Both the position numbers and the translations under genes were made by a program. DNA of 64,000 nucleotides from an uncultured Aquimarina sp. Its GTDB lineage: Bacteria; Bacteroidota; Bacteroidia; Flavobacteriales; Flavobacteriaceae. Shown here piece by piece: positions 1 through 8,575 of this stretch. The first letter of the stretch is position 1; each line of letters starts with the position of its first letter. The stretch covers positions 62,001 to 126,000 of the forward strand of contig CANNFM010000003.1 of NCBI GenBank assembly GCA_947503835.1, in the 5' to 3' direction. The notes under the pieces are model-generated. The model did no database searches. It was not told the DNA's origin and was given only the letters and a program-made list of their open reading frames with translations.

Positions 1-974
1 TCTTCTGCCCATCGGTGCATAAAGGATTTGGCTTGTTGCCGGTTAGAAAAAGTTGTAATAATTGTTTTTCGATGATCGGCCTTTGATACTTTTAGATTTA
101 TAAAACCATTATCGTCAATGAATTTATACAAAGCCTGATCAAATTTTGTTCTTCGAAGCGCCCTGTTGTATTTGGGTGTATTGCGTTTTATTTCTTCGCT
201 TTCTTTTAATAATGCTACAAGTTCGCTTCCTGTAATTTCGTAGGATACATTAACTACTTCTTCTTGAATTCTTCTCGATTTTCTATTATCGTTAGTAAAA
301 TGTTGATTAAGCCGTTTTTTTATATTTTTACTTTTTCCAATATAAATAATAGTGCCATCCTCACGGTGCATATAGTATATTCCGGTAGCAATTGGTGCTT
401 GCTCTATCAGTCTAAGAAGTTTGTCGTCTACTTGTTTTTTAGTGTCTACACGAACAGCATCTGTAATTATTTTTTTTTCTAAATCTTTAGTTAATAATAG
501 TTTAAAAAGCTTTACAGTTGCCTTGGCATCACCATTGGCTCTGTGTCTGTCTGATAACGGAATTCCTAAGCTTCGAACTAGTTTTCCTAAACTATATGAT
601 TCTTGGTCTGGGATTAATCTTTTGGAGAGTTCAACAGTACATAAGGATTGTCTTTCATACTCAAATCCTAATCTGGAGAATTCAGTTCTCAAAATTCGAT
701 AATCAAAACTTGCATTATGAGCAACCACAACACAGTCTGAAGTTATTTCTACAATTCTTTTAGCTACTTCATAGAATTTTGGAGCACTACGTAGCATTTG
801 ATTATTTATTCCTGTTAAATTAGCTACAAAAGGTTGTATGGGTCTCTCTGGATTAACTAAACTAATAAATTGATCAACTACTTCACGTCCATCAAATTTA
901 TAAATAGCAATTTCGGTAATCCCTTCTTCATTGTATTTTCCTCCGGTAGTTTCTATATCTAAAATTGCATACAT
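1..974 (-). CDS. Exonuclease (DnaQ-like) fused to a GIY-YIG nuclease domain, C-terminus outside window
   Basis: Reading leftward from an ATG at 974, the frame stays open to the window edge, so the C-terminus is missing. The first ~165 residues form a DEDDh 3'-5' exonuclease of the DNA polymerase III epsilon type: ExoI DIETTGG at the start, ExoII around VAHNASFD, and a late HRANGDA with the catalytic His and Asp. From about residue 205 a GIY-YIG nuclease begins (GIYYMH, then YIGKSKN and KKRL). This exonuclease/UvrC-like fusion is common in Bacteroidetes and is thought to act in DNA repair or processing. The DNA substrate cannot be told from sequence. Confidence 0.9.
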   Translation of the reverse strand, partial: MYAILDIETTGGKYNEEGITEIAIYKFDGREVVDQFISLVNPERPIQPFVANLTGINNQMLRSAPKFYEVAKRIVEITSDCVVVAHNASFDYRILRTEFSRLGFEYERQSLCTVELSKRLIPDQESYSLGKLVRSLGIPLSDRHRANGDAKATVKLFKLLLTKDLEKKIITDAVRVDTKKQVDDKLLRLIEQAPIATGIYYMHREDGTIIYIGKSKNIKKRLNQHFTNDNRKSRRIQEEVVNVSYEITGSELVALLKESEEIKRNTPKYNRALRRTKFDQALYKFIDDNGFINLKVSKADHRKTIITTFSNRQQAKSFMHRWAE

Positions 975-984
975 ACTCAGTTGG

Positions 985-1380
985 TAGTCTTTAGTAGTTA
1001 GTCTTTAGTGGTTAGTGGTTAGTCTGTTTTTAATTCGTTTCTGAAGACTGGTGATCATTTTTGAAAGTTCTGTTAGTCTCAATCGTGCAATTTTGTCTTT
1101 ATCGTTGCTAATATATTTTCTTCTTAAAGCGATAGTAGTGCATACAACACATTCTCTAGTAGAATCTAAAGCTATCTGAAGGTATCTATTAAACTTAAGA
1201 AACTCATCACAAATATCATAAACAAAATCAATGTAGTCTGGTGATTTTTGGTAGACAATTAAATTTTCAAAACTAAATTTTACTTTCTCCATTGTTTGTT
1301 GCTAAACTAATTCATTTAATAATAGCTAAAATAGGTCATTTTCTATTAGGCACTAATCACTAACTACTAAAACCTATTTA
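985..1380. repeat. S23 unit bounded by inverted TTAGTNNTTAG-type repeats
   Basis: The small S23 gene is flanked on the left (985-1027) by repeated blocks of the type AGTAGTTAGTCTTTAGTGG and on the right (1349-1378) by the inverse type ACTAACTACTAAAACC. The left repeat overlaps the last codons and stop of the gene. A related left and right pair occurs at 4584-4610 and 4704-4757 around a relic of the same gene. This looks like a small mobile or formerly mobile unit; mobility is inferred from the two copies. Confidence 0.55.
1005..1292 (-). CDS. Four-helix-bundle protein, S23 / 23S rRNA intervening-sequence family (divergent)
   Basis: A 95-residue helical protein. Its N-terminus (FSFENLIVYQKSPDYIDFVY) is the typical opening of the S23 four-helix-bundle family, which also contains the Avd accessory proteins of diversity-generating retroelements. 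The middle is atypical: the usual NIAEG-type segment between helices 2 and 3 is not recognisable. The C-terminus is rich in Lys and Arg (TELSKMITSLQKRIKN). There is no retroelement or rRNA nearby, so it is a chromosomal stand-alone copy. A relic of the same gene, matching the last ~30 residues, lies at 4591-4700. The biological role of stand-alone S23 proteins is unknown to me. Confidence 0.75.
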   Translation of the reverse strand: MEKVKFSFENLIVYQKSPDYIDFVYDICDEFLKFNRYLQIALDSTRECVVCTTIALRRKYISNDKDKIARLRLTELSKMITSLQKRIKNRLTTNH

Positions 1381-1386
1381 CTGTTT

Positions 1387-2043
1387 TTAATCTCTCGCTC
1401 CAAAGATAGAACTTCCTATTCTAACCATTGTGCTTCCACAATCAATAGCAATCTTATAATCTCCACTCATTCCTATTGAAAGGACTCTTAGTTCAGGGTA
1501 TTTAGATGTATTTTGATCAAAAAAAGTTTTGATTTTTTCAAATTCTGTTTTTATTTGGTTTTCGTCGTTAGTAAAGGTCGCCATACCCATCAATCCTTGA
1601 ATATGTATGTTCGTTAAATTCTTTACTTCTTCAGAATCTAATAATGCGATTGCATCTTCTTCAGTTAATCCAAATTTACTTTCTTCTTCGGCAATTTTAA
1701 TCTGAAGCAAACAGTGTATAGTTCTATTGTGTTTTTTTGCTTGTTTGTTGATCTCTTTAAGCAGTTTTATGCTGTCTACGGCATGAATTAGATCAACAAA
1801 CTGGGCCATATATTTCACTTTATTGGTCTGTACATGACCAATCATATGCCAGCTAATATCTTTTGGCATGGTTTCCCATTTTTCGACCATCTCCTGTATT
1901 TTGTTTTCACCAAACACGCGTTGACCAGCTTCGTAAGCTTTCATCAATTCGTTAACAGGTTTGGTTTTTGAAACCGCTACAAGAGTAACATCTTTTGGGA
2001 TTGATATTTGTATGTCTTGAAGGTTTCTTTCAATATCATTCAT
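1387..2043 (-). CDS. YggS-family PLP-binding protein (PLP homeostasis)
   Basis: About 218 residues, the usual size for the YggS/PLPBP family, which binds pyridoxal 5'-phosphate and keeps its free level in balance without a known enzymatic reaction. The PLP lysine lies in VAVSKTKP near the N-terminus. The family's C-terminal block is intact (LSIGMSGDYKIAI, then GSTMVRIGSSIFG). The ATG at 2043 is preferred; a TTG at 2052 would add three residues. The gene follows the DUF1015 gene on the same strand, separated by a 41-bp tandem-repeat array. A cytosolic role is expected. Confidence 0.93.
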   Translation of the reverse strand: MNDIERNLQDIQISIPKDVTLVAVSKTKPVNELMKAYEAGQRVFGENKIQEMVEKWETMPKDISWHMIGHVQTNKVKYMAQFVDLIHAVDSIKLLKEINKQAKKHNRTIHCLLQIKIAEEESKFGLTEEDAIALLDSEEVKNLTNIHIQGLMGMATFTNDENQIKTEFEKIKTFFDQNTSKYPELRVLSIGMSGDYKIAIDCGSTMVRIGSSIFGARD

Positions 2044-2088
2044 AGCTTGCAAAGATATTTAAAAAATCGTTGTTATAAACTCTATATA

Positions 2089-2313
2089 TGTTTTGAAGGA
2101 TTTTACTGCGTGTTTTTGTGTTCTGTAGGTATTTTGAAGGATTTTACCACGTGTTTTTGGGTTCTGCAGGTATTTTGAAAGATTTTACCGCGTGTTTTTG
2201 AGTTCTGTAGGTATTTTGAAAGATTTTACTGCGTGTTTTTCAGTTCTGTAGGTATTTTGAAGGATTTTACCGCGTGTTTTTGAGTTCTATACATATTTTG
2301 AAGGATTTTACTC
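2089..2313. repeat. Tandem repeat, 41-bp unit, about 5.5 copies
   Basis: Units begin at 2089, 2130, 2171, 2212, 2253 and 2294, exactly 41 bp apart; the last is partial. Each contains TATTTTGAAGGATTTTACCG followed by CGTGTTTTTGAGTTCTGTAGG, with a few substitutions per unit. The array lies between the DUF1015 stop and the yggS start. The unit has no internal dyad and no unique spacers, so it is not a CRISPR array. Function unknown; it may be an expanding minisatellite. Confidence 0.95.
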
Positions 2314-2347
2314 TGTATTGTGCTGAGCTATAAAAAAATAGGGTAAT

Positions 2348-3586
2348 TTAAAACTCATAGATAGTTACACCACTTCGTAGCTTAGGTTCGATATAGGTAC
2401 TTTTAGGAGGCATAGTTAGCCCTTGATCTGCAATTTTTTTCATTTGCTCAACCGATGCAGGAAATAAACCAAAACCAACTTTGTATTCATCATTATCCAC
2501 TTTATTTTTTACAGAAATGATGTCGTTTTTACCATGTGAATACTCTATTCTAGTATCAGTACGCAGGTCGTGAATACCCAGAATTGGTTTTAATACTGTC
2601 TTATATAGAACCTGGGCATCTAATTCTTCTAATGCGTCGGTAAACTCATAGATCGTTTTTCTAAGGTATAAAGAGTAGAACTCTCCATCTAGGTACATGC
2701 TAAAATGATGAGATTTTGAGGGTTTGTAGACTTCAATTCCTCTATTTTCGATCCGAAACCATTCGTCTAATTGTATTAAGAATTCTTCTTTAGATAATCC
2801 ATTAAGATCTTTTATTAGTCGATTAAACTCATAAATTCTCAAATCAGACTCAGGAATCAAATAGCTCATAAAAAAACCATATGCTTCATTTCCTTGGTGG
2901 TTAGGATTGCTCTCTTTTAAGTCTTTTGCCAAAAGATATGAGGAAGCCGAACGATGATGACCATCTGCAATGTATATAGTTTTTATTAAAGAAAAAGCCT
3001 TTTGTATGGCAAGAATGGACTCTTTATCATCTACTTTCCAGAGATAGTGTGTGTCGCGATACGTTGAGGTAAATTCGTATTCTGCTCTGCTCTGCGTAGT
3101 TTTTGAAATAATAGCTGCTATTGCATCGTTATCGGGGTAGGTAAGTAATACGGGTTCGGCATTAAATCCTACTGTTTTTAGATATTCTTTAAAGGTGTTT
3201 TCGCGATGTTGTAGTGTGTCTTCATGTTTTTTTATGATATCATTTTCGTAATCTTCGGCACTAGCCGCAGCAATGATTCCACTAAAAGATTCGTGCTCTC
3301 GATTAACAATTTTGTAGATGTAGTAGCATGGCGTATCATCTTGTTGAAAGATTTCATCTTCTTTAAACTCAAGATATCTATTTCGAACTAATTTATAACG
3401 TTCTTCTCCTGATATTTCTTTTTGGTATTTGTACCCTGGATTTACAATATGCAGAAAAGAGTAGGGGTTGTAATCCATCCTCGAGTCACGTTCATTTGGA
3501 GTGTAGCTCTGGTACGATCTAGAGGCTACAAGACTTACTTTATCTCTAGTTGGGCGAACAGCTCTGAATGGAATAATTTTGGCCAT
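2348..3586 (-). CDS. DUF1015 family protein
   Basis: 412 residues, full length for the DUF1015 family. It starts MAKIIPFRAVRPTRDKVSLV and contains the family signature IADGHHRSASSYLLA near residue 205. The family is widespread and sometimes annotated as a SpoOJ/ParA/ParB-like or HTH protein, but no function is established. In Bacteroidetes it often lies close to serine/PLP-related genes; here a PLP-homeostasis gene follows on the same strand. No signal peptide or membrane segment is visible, so it is probably cytosolic. Confidence 0.9.
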   Translation of the reverse strand: MAKIIPFRAVRPTRDKVSLVASRSYQSYTPNERDSRMDYNPYSFLHIVNPGYKYQKEISGEERYKLVRNRYLEFKEDEIFQQDDTPCYYIYKIVNREHESFSGIIAAASAEDYENDIIKKHEDTLQHRENTFKEYLKTVGFNAEPVLLTYPDNDAIAAIISKTTQSRAEYEFTSTYRDTHYLWKVDDKESILAIQKAFSLIKTIYIADGHHRSASSYLLAKDLKESNPNHQGNEAYGFFMSYLIPESDLRIYEFNRLIKDLNGLSKEEFLIQLDEWFRIENRGIEVYKPSKSHHFSMYLDGEFYSLYLRKTIYEFTDALEELDAQVLYKTVLKPILGIHDLRTDTRIEYSHGKNDIISVKNKVDNDEYKVGFGLFPASVEQMKKIADQGLTMPPKSTYIEPKLRSGVTIYEF

Positions 3587-3600
3587 ATTTTGGTTTTGGA

Positions 3601-3673
3601 TTTCAAGTTTCAGATTTCAGGTTTCAAGCACAATATGATTCCTTTTAAAACCTGAAACCAAAAACTTGAAACT
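3601..3673. repeat. Imperfect inverted repeat between two minus-strand genes
   Basis: The left arm (3601-3624, TTTCAAGTTTCAGATTTCAG and onward) is the approximate reverse complement of the right arm (3648-3673, AAACCTGAAACC through AACTTGAAAC). The right arm reaches the stop codon of the dehydrogenase gene. It resembles a short non-autonomous palindromic repeat, and could also act as an RNA hairpin at the dehydrogenase 3' end. Confidence 0.6.
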
Positions 3674-4559
3674 AACTAAACTGCTTCGCAACGGTTTCTG
3701 CTTTTCTGCTTTCAACATAATCATAAAATCCTTCACCGCTTTTTACACCTAATTTACCAGCCATAACCATATTGACTAGTAGTGGGCATGGAGCATATTT
3801 TGAATTCTTGAAGCCTTCATACATTACATTAAGAATTGAAAGACATACATCCAAACCAATAAAATCTGCTAATTGTAAAGGTCCCATAGGGTGTGCCATA
3901 CCCAATTTCATTACGGTATCAATTTCAGTAACACCAGCGACACCATTATATAAAGTTTCGATAGATTCGTTGATCATAGGCATCAAAATTCTATTGGCTA
4001 CAAATCCTGGGTAATCATTAACTTCTACAGGTACTTTGCCCAGGGTCTTAGACATTTCCATGACGGTTTTAGTTACTTCGTCTGAAGTATTATATCCTCG
4101 TATGATCTCTACTAGTTTCATAATAGGTACCGGATTCATAAAGTGCATTCCGATTACCATTTCTGGCCTATCTGTTACAGCGGCTATCTGTGTAATTGAT
4201 ATAGAAGATGTATTGCTTGCAAGAATTGTATCTTCTGGGCACGCATCATTAAGCTCTTTGAAGATCTTTAATTTAAGATCTACATTTTCTGTTGCAGCTT
4301 CAACAACAAGACCGGCATATTCTACCCCTTCTTTGATACTGGTATATGTAGATATATTGGCTAATGTTGTTGCTTTGTCGACCTCAGATATTTTTTCTTT
4401 AGCGACCATTCTGTCTAGATTCTTAGTAATTGTAGCTATACCTTTATCTAGTGCTGGTTTAGAAATATCAATAAGCTGTACTTTAAAGCCTTTTTGAGCA
4501 AAAGTATGAGCAATACCATTCCCCATAGTTCCTGAGCCAATAACTGCTATGTTTTTCAT
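3672..4559 (-). CDS. 3-hydroxybutyryl-CoA dehydrogenase (NAD-dependent 3-hydroxyacyl-CoA dehydrogenase)
   Basis: 295 residues, the normal length of single-function short-chain 3-hydroxyacyl-CoA dehydrogenases. The N-terminal Rossmann fold carries the NAD motif IGSGTMGNGIAHTFA and an acidic end of strand 2 (LIDIS). The catalytic His is in HFMNPVPIMKLVEII, and the C-terminal helical domain contains DFIGLDVCLSI and GKLGVKSGEGFYDY. It oxidises 3-hydroxyacyl-CoA to 3-oxoacyl-CoA in fatty-acid or butanoate metabolism. The gene appears monocistronic. The choice between the hbd and paaH type cannot be made here. Confidence 0.93.
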   Translation of the reverse strand: MKNIAVIGSGTMGNGIAHTFAQKGFKVQLIDISKPALDKGIATITKNLDRMVAKEKISEVDKATTLANISTYTSIKEGVEYAGLVVEAATENVDLKLKIFKELNDACPEDTILASNTSSISITQIAAVTDRPEMVIGMHFMNPVPIMKLVEIIRGYNTSDEVTKTVMEMSKTLGKVPVEVNDYPGFVANRILMPMINESIETLYNGVAGVTEIDTVMKLGMAHPMGPLQLADFIGLDVCLSILNVMYEGFKNSKYAPCPLLVNMVMAGKLGVKSGEGFYDYVESRKAETVAKQFS

Positions 4560-4590
4560 ATGTATTGTGTGTTTAAATATTTATTAGTAG

Positions 4591-4700
4591 TTAGTGGTTA
4601 GGTTTTAGTCTATTTTTAATACGTTTTTGAAGACTGGTAATCATTTTTGAAAGTTCAGTCAGTAGTAATCTAGCGATTTTGTCTTCTTTTCTAACGCTTT
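4591..4700 (-). pseudogene. Relic of an S23 four-helix-bundle gene (C-terminal part only)
   Basis: Read on the minus strand, this encodes KEDKIARLLLTELSKMITSL followed by QKRIKNRLKPNH and a stop. That matches the last ~30 residues of the intact S23 gene at 1005-1292 almost residue for residue, including the final NH-stop. The N-terminal two thirds are missing and no start is available. It is bounded by the same kind of repeats as the intact copy. This is direct evidence that the S23 unit was present at least twice within 4 kb. Confidence 0.85.
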
Positions 4701-4703
4701 ATT

Positions 4704-4757
4704 AGTCACTACACTAATATCTAACTACTCCTGCCTAACTACTAAAACCTAACTACT
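4704..4757. repeat. Right-hand flank repeats of the S23 relic
   Basis: Contains several copies of the type CTAACTACT/CTAACTACTAAAACC, the inverse of the TAGTAGTTAGTGGTTAGG block at 4584-4602 on the other side of the relic. The same pair surrounds the intact S23 gene at 985-1380. Confidence 0.55.
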
Positions 4758-4758
4758 A

Positions 4759-5718
4759 TTAAAAACAGTCTATAACTTTTAAGGCTACCTCTAATGCTTT
4801 TTTTCCTTGTTCTAGAGATACAATTGGAGTCGTATTATTATTTATCGCCTTGGCAAAGGTGTCTAATTCATCTAAAATTGCATTATTAGAGGGAACATTT
4901 GGGTTATCAAAATAAATTTGTTTTTTTACTCCTTCGGCGTTTTGTAAAATCATAGCAAAATCATCGGGATGTTCTGGTGCATCTTTCATTTTAACAACCT
5001 CGCATTTTTTCTCAAAGAAATCTACCGAGATATAGGCGTCACGCTGAAAAAATCGAGACTTCCTCATGTTTTTTAATGAAATTCGGCTTGCTGTAAGGTT
5101 AGCAACACATCCATTTTCGAATTCAATCCTTGCGTTGGCAATATCAGGTGTTTCGCTTATTACTGAAACGCCGCTTGCACTAATGTGTTTTACTTCAGAA
5201 TGTACCACACTTAGAATGGCATCAATATCATGGATCATAAGATCCAGAACGACAGGAACATCTGTTCCTCTAGGATTAAATTCGGCTAATCTATGCGCCT
5301 CAATAAACATAGGGTTGTCGATCTTATCGGCTACCGCAGTGTAGGCAGGGTTAAAACGTTCTACATGACCTACCTGCCCTTTTACATTGTTTACTTTGGC
5401 AAGTTCAATTAACTGTTCTGCTTCTGCAACGGTATTCGTAATAGGTTTTTCTATAAAAACATGTTTTCCAGCCTCTATGGCTTGCTTTGCTACTTCAAAA
5501 TGAGCAAAGGTTGGTGTAACGATATCTACTACGTCTACGGCATTGATCAATTCATCAACAGAATCGAAAAGGGTATAACCAAATTCTTCTACAATGGCTT
5601 TAGCTTGCGATGAGCTTGCATCATAGAACCCTACAAGTTCATAATTTTCAGATTGTTCCAGAAGACGTAAATGGATTTTACCAAGGTGTCCCGCACCGAG
5701 TACTCCGGCTTTGAGCAT
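4759..5718 (-). CDS. Gfo/Idh/MocA family NAD(P)-dependent oxidoreductase
   Basis: 319 residues. The N-terminal Rossmann domain begins with GVLGAGHLGKIHLRLLEQ. The family motif EKPITNTVAEAEQL near residue 93 carries the conserved catalytic-site Lys. The C-terminal alpha/beta domain contains the HDIDAILS segment typical of active-site residues in the family. Members oxidise or reduce sugars, cyclitols or biliverdin; the substrate cannot be told. It is divergent from pcm across a 220-bp region holding a strong dyad. It may act alone, since the S23 relic separates it from the dehydrogenase gene. Confidence 0.9.
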   Translation of the reverse strand: MLKAGVLGAGHLGKIHLRLLEQSENYELVGFYDASSSQAKAIVEEFGYTLFDSVDELINAVDVVDIVTPTFAHFEVAKQAIEAGKHVFIEKPITNTVAEAEQLIELAKVNNVKGQVGHVERFNPAYTAVADKIDNPMFIEAHRLAEFNPRGTDVPVVLDLMIHDIDAILSVVHSEVKHISASGVSVISETPDIANARIEFENGCVANLTASRISLKNMRKSRFFQRDAYISVDFFEKKCEVVKMKDAPEHPDDFAMILQNAEGVKKQIYFDNPNVPSNNAILDELDTFAKAINNNTTPIVSLEQGKKALEVALKVIDCF

Positions 5719-5826
5719 AATTCAAGATTTTACACAAAAATAGTATTATTTATAAATTAAGTGATACTCCATTTTGAAAATCCTAACATTAAATTTTTAT
5801 TTATTTCAAAATGGCTAGTAGAACTT

Positions 5827-5846
5827 ATCCCACTGTAGAGTGGGAT
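5827..5846. promoter_or_regulatory. 8-bp perfect dyad in the divergent Gfo/Idh-pcm intergenic region
   Basis: ATCCCACT-GTAG-AGTGGGAT: two 8-bp arms with a 4-bp centre, about 110 bp upstream of each gene. There is no adjacent T-tract and no converging gene end, so an operator is more likely than a terminator. The regulator is unknown. Confidence 0.5.
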
Positions 5847-5938
5847 CTTAGCAAAATTTTAATTCTAAAGGCTAAATTGTTTACCTATCTTTAAAATCTT
5901 TACGTAATTTTAGCCTGCTAAACAACCATCAAAATATA

Positions 5939-6580
5939 GTGAAAGATACCCTTAGACATGCCGGAAAAAGAAAACAACTGGTTGCCGTTTTGATTGAGAA
6001 AGGAATTAAAGATAAAGCTGTTTTAGCAGCTATCGATAAAATACCCAGACATCTGTTTATGGATTCTGGTTTTGAAGATCATGCATATCAGGATAAAGCG
6101 TTTCCTATTGCTGCTGATCAAACTATTTCGCAACCCTACACAGTGGCTTTCCAAAGTGAATTATTACAAGTTAAAAGAGGGGATAAGGTACTAGAGATTG
6201 GTACAGGATCGGGGTATCAAACTGCGGTTTTGTGTGAATTGGGTGCCAAAGTATATAGTATTGAACGCCAAAAGGAATTGTTCAAAAAAACAAAATTGTT
6301 TTTATCTAAGTTAGGATATAGACCAAAACATTTGTCTTTTGGAGATGGTTACAAAGGATTGGTAGAACATGCTCTTTATGATTCTATAATTGTAACTGCA
6401 GGAGCACCGTATGTTCCAAAACCTTTATTGAGTCAATTACAAATTGGTGGACGTTTAGTAATACCCGTAGGTAATGATCCACAGATTATGACCTTGTTTG
6501 TTCGAAAAAGCGAAAAAGAATTCGAGAAACGTGAGTTTGGCGAATTTAGATTTGTGCCTTTGTTAGAAGATAAGAATTGA
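5939..6580 (+). CDS. pcm: Protein-L-isoaspartate O-methyltransferase
   Basis: 213 residues. It transfers a methyl group from S-adenosylmethionine to L-isoaspartyl residues in aged proteins, starting their repair. Family motifs are complete: IPRHLFMD, AYQDKAFPIAADQTISQPYT, the SAM-binding VLEIGTGSGYQTAVL, and the later VTAGAPYVPKPLLSQL with GGRLVIPVG. The start is a GTG at 5939; the next in-frame Met lies well inside the protein at FMDSGF, and residues before it are conserved in the family, so the GTG is needed. Cytosolic. It stands alone on the plus strand, divergent from the oxidoreductase gene. Confidence 0.95.
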   Translation: MKDTLRHAGKRKQLVAVLIEKGIKDKAVLAAIDKIPRHLFMDSGFEDHAYQDKAFPIAADQTISQPYTVAFQSELLQVKRGDKVLEIGTGSGYQTAVLCELGAKVYSIERQKELFKKTKLFLSKLGYRPKHLSFGDGYKGLVEHALYDSIIVTAGAPYVPKPLLSQLQIGGRLVIPVGNDPQIMTLFVRKSEKEFEKREFGEFRFVPLLEDKN

Positions 6581-6751
6581 AAGTTATTAAAAGCAAGTAT
6601 CAAAATTGCTGTCAAACCAAGTAGATATAACCCGAAATAAAGTTCTATTTTTGTGCGGAATATCATATTACATGAAATTGATGTTCATAGAGTGCTGCCT
6701 TAAAATGAATATTAAAGCACAAGAAGTTTTTTTATAAACGAATTTGAATTA

Positions 6752-8575
6752 ATGGATTATTTAAAGAAGTTATCACGGTTTATTTTACCTTATAAAAAAT
6801 ATGCTGTTTTAAATATTATATGTAATATTTTTTATGCATTGTTTAGTACTTTATCTATGGTTTCTTTAATGCCTATGATTAATGTGTTATTTGGCGAAAG
6901 TAAAAAGGTAACTATAAAGCCTACATACGAAGGAATTGGTAAAATCAAACCTTATTTAGAAGATTCATTAAACTATTTTGTTACCTCTGTATCGGCTAAT
7001 GATGGTCCTCAGCAGGCCTTGATGTATATGATTATTTTGATTATTAGCTTGTTTTTGCTTAAAAACTTGTTTAGTTATTTGGCGGTCTTTTTTGTGACCT
7101 ATCTTAGGAATGGAGTTTTAAAAGATTTAAGAGATAATATATATGATAAGGTTATTAATTTACCAATTTCATATTATTCAGAAAAAAGAAAAGGAGATAT
7201 TATTGCTAGAATTTCTGGTGACGTGAGTGAAGTGCAGGTGTCATTGTTATCGGTTTTAGAGCTTATCGTTAGAGAGCCATTAACCATTGTTTTTGCTATA
7301 ATAACAATGTTTATTTTAAGTGCAAAGCTAACCATATTTGTATTCTTGTTTATTCCTATTGCAGGTTTCATCATTTCTCTTATAGGTAAAAGGTTGAAAA
7401 AACATTCACAAAAGGTTCAGGAAGAGCAAGGGTTGTTTTTATCTACTTTAGAAGAAACATTAAGTGGGTTAAGAGTTATAAAAGGATTTAACTCTGAATC
7501 CTACTTTAATAAGAAATTTCAAGATTCTACAAATAGGTTTTTTCGTTTCTCTAATAGCTTAGGCCATAGACAAAATTTAGCATCACCAACCAGTGAATTC
7601 TTAGGTATTGTTACCATTGCGGCATTGTTGTGGTACGGTGGGGGCATGGTTTTGGTAGATCATTCTCTGTCGGGAGGAGCTTTTATTGGATATATGGCAT
7701 TGTCATATCAAATATTAACTCCGGCAAAAGCTATTAGTAAAGCAAGCTATAAGGTAAAAGCCGGAAATGCTGCTGCAGATAGGGTTTTAGAGGTTTTAAA
7801 TACTATTTCTCCGTTAGAGGATAAACCAAATGCTATTGTAAAAGATAGTTTTGAGATTCAAGTTTCTTTTGAGAATATTTCGTTTAAGTATCAGGATGAC
7901 TATGTATTAAAAGATTTTTCTCTAAAAATTGAAAAAGGAAAAACAGTAGCGCTAGTTGGGCAATCCGGAAGTGGAAAATCTACTATAGCAAATTTGATTA
8001 CTCGGTTTTATGATGTGAATAAAGGAAATATTACAATCGATAATGAAAATATTAAAGATCTTACAAAGAATTCATTAAGAGGTTTAATGGGATTGGTTAC
8101 TCAAGATTCTATCTTGTTTAATGATAGCGTTAAAAATAATATTCTATTAGGAAAAGAAGATGCTACCGATGAAGAAGTTATTAATGCTTTAAAGATTGCA
8201 AATGCCTGGGAATTTGTAAAAGATTTACCAGATGGTATACATACTAATATTGGTGACTCGGGAGGAAAACTCTCTGGAGGACAAAAACAACGATTGAGTA
8301 TCGCCAGGGCTGTACTTAAAAATCCACCGATCATGATATTAGATGAAGCCACATCTGCATTAGATACCGAAAGTGAGCGATTAGTTCAGGATGCTCTCGA
8401 AAATATGATGAGAAATAGAACATCGATTGTTATTGCTCATAGATTATCTACTATTCAGAAAGCAGATGCTATTGTGGTTATGCAAAAAGGAGAAATAGTA
8501 GAGCAGGGGACACATTCAGAACTACTTGCTAAAAACGGTATGTATAAAAAACTAGTGGGTATGCAATCACTATAA
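6752..8575 (+). CDS. ABC exporter, fused membrane and ATPase domains (MsbA-like)
   Basis: 607 residues with the half-transporter layout. A six-helix membrane domain occupies roughly residues 15-335. The ATPase domain follows, with Walker A GQSGSGKST near 403-411, signature LSGGQKQRLSIARA near 507, Walker B IMILDEATSALD near 527, and the H-loop His in IAHRLST. It would work as a homodimer in the inner membrane, exporting lipid or a polysaccharide precursor. The gene abuts a glycosyltransferase locus (convergent, six-base overlap of the 3' ends), which favours a lipid-linked or LPS-type substrate. The exact substrate is inferred only. Confidence 0.9.
   Translation: MDYLKKLSRFILPYKKYAVLNIICNIFYALFSTLSMVSLMPMINVLFGESKKVTIKPTYEGIGKIKPYLEDSLNYFVTSVSANDGPQQALMYMIILIISLFLLKNLFSYLAVFFVTYLRNGVLKDLRDNIYDKVINLPISYYSEKRKGDIIARISGDVSEVQVSLLSVLELIVREPLTIVFAIITMFILSAKLTIFVFLFIPIAGFIISLIGKRLKKHSQKVQEEQGLFLSTLEETLSGLRVIKGFNSESYFNKKFQDSTNRFFRFSNSLGHRQNLASPTSEFLGIVTIAALLWYGGGMVLVDHSLSGGAFIGYMALSYQILTPAKAISKASYKVKAGNAAADRVLEVLNTISPLEDKPNAIVKDSFEIQVSFENISFKYQDDYVLKDFSLKIEKGKTVALVGQSGSGKSTIANLITRFYDVNKGNITIDNENIKDLTKNSLRGLMGLVTQDSILFNDSVKNNILLGKEDATDEEVINALKIANAWEFVKDLPDGIHTNIGDSGGKLSGGQKQRLSIARAVLKNPPIMILDEATSALDTESERLVQDALENMMRNRTSIVIAHRLSTIQKADAIVVMQKGEIVEQGTHSELLAKNGMYKKLVGMQSL

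Noticed and set aside
2089..2313. CRISPR array
   Set aside because: The units are directly adjacent, with substitutions spread over the whole unit and no unique spacers.
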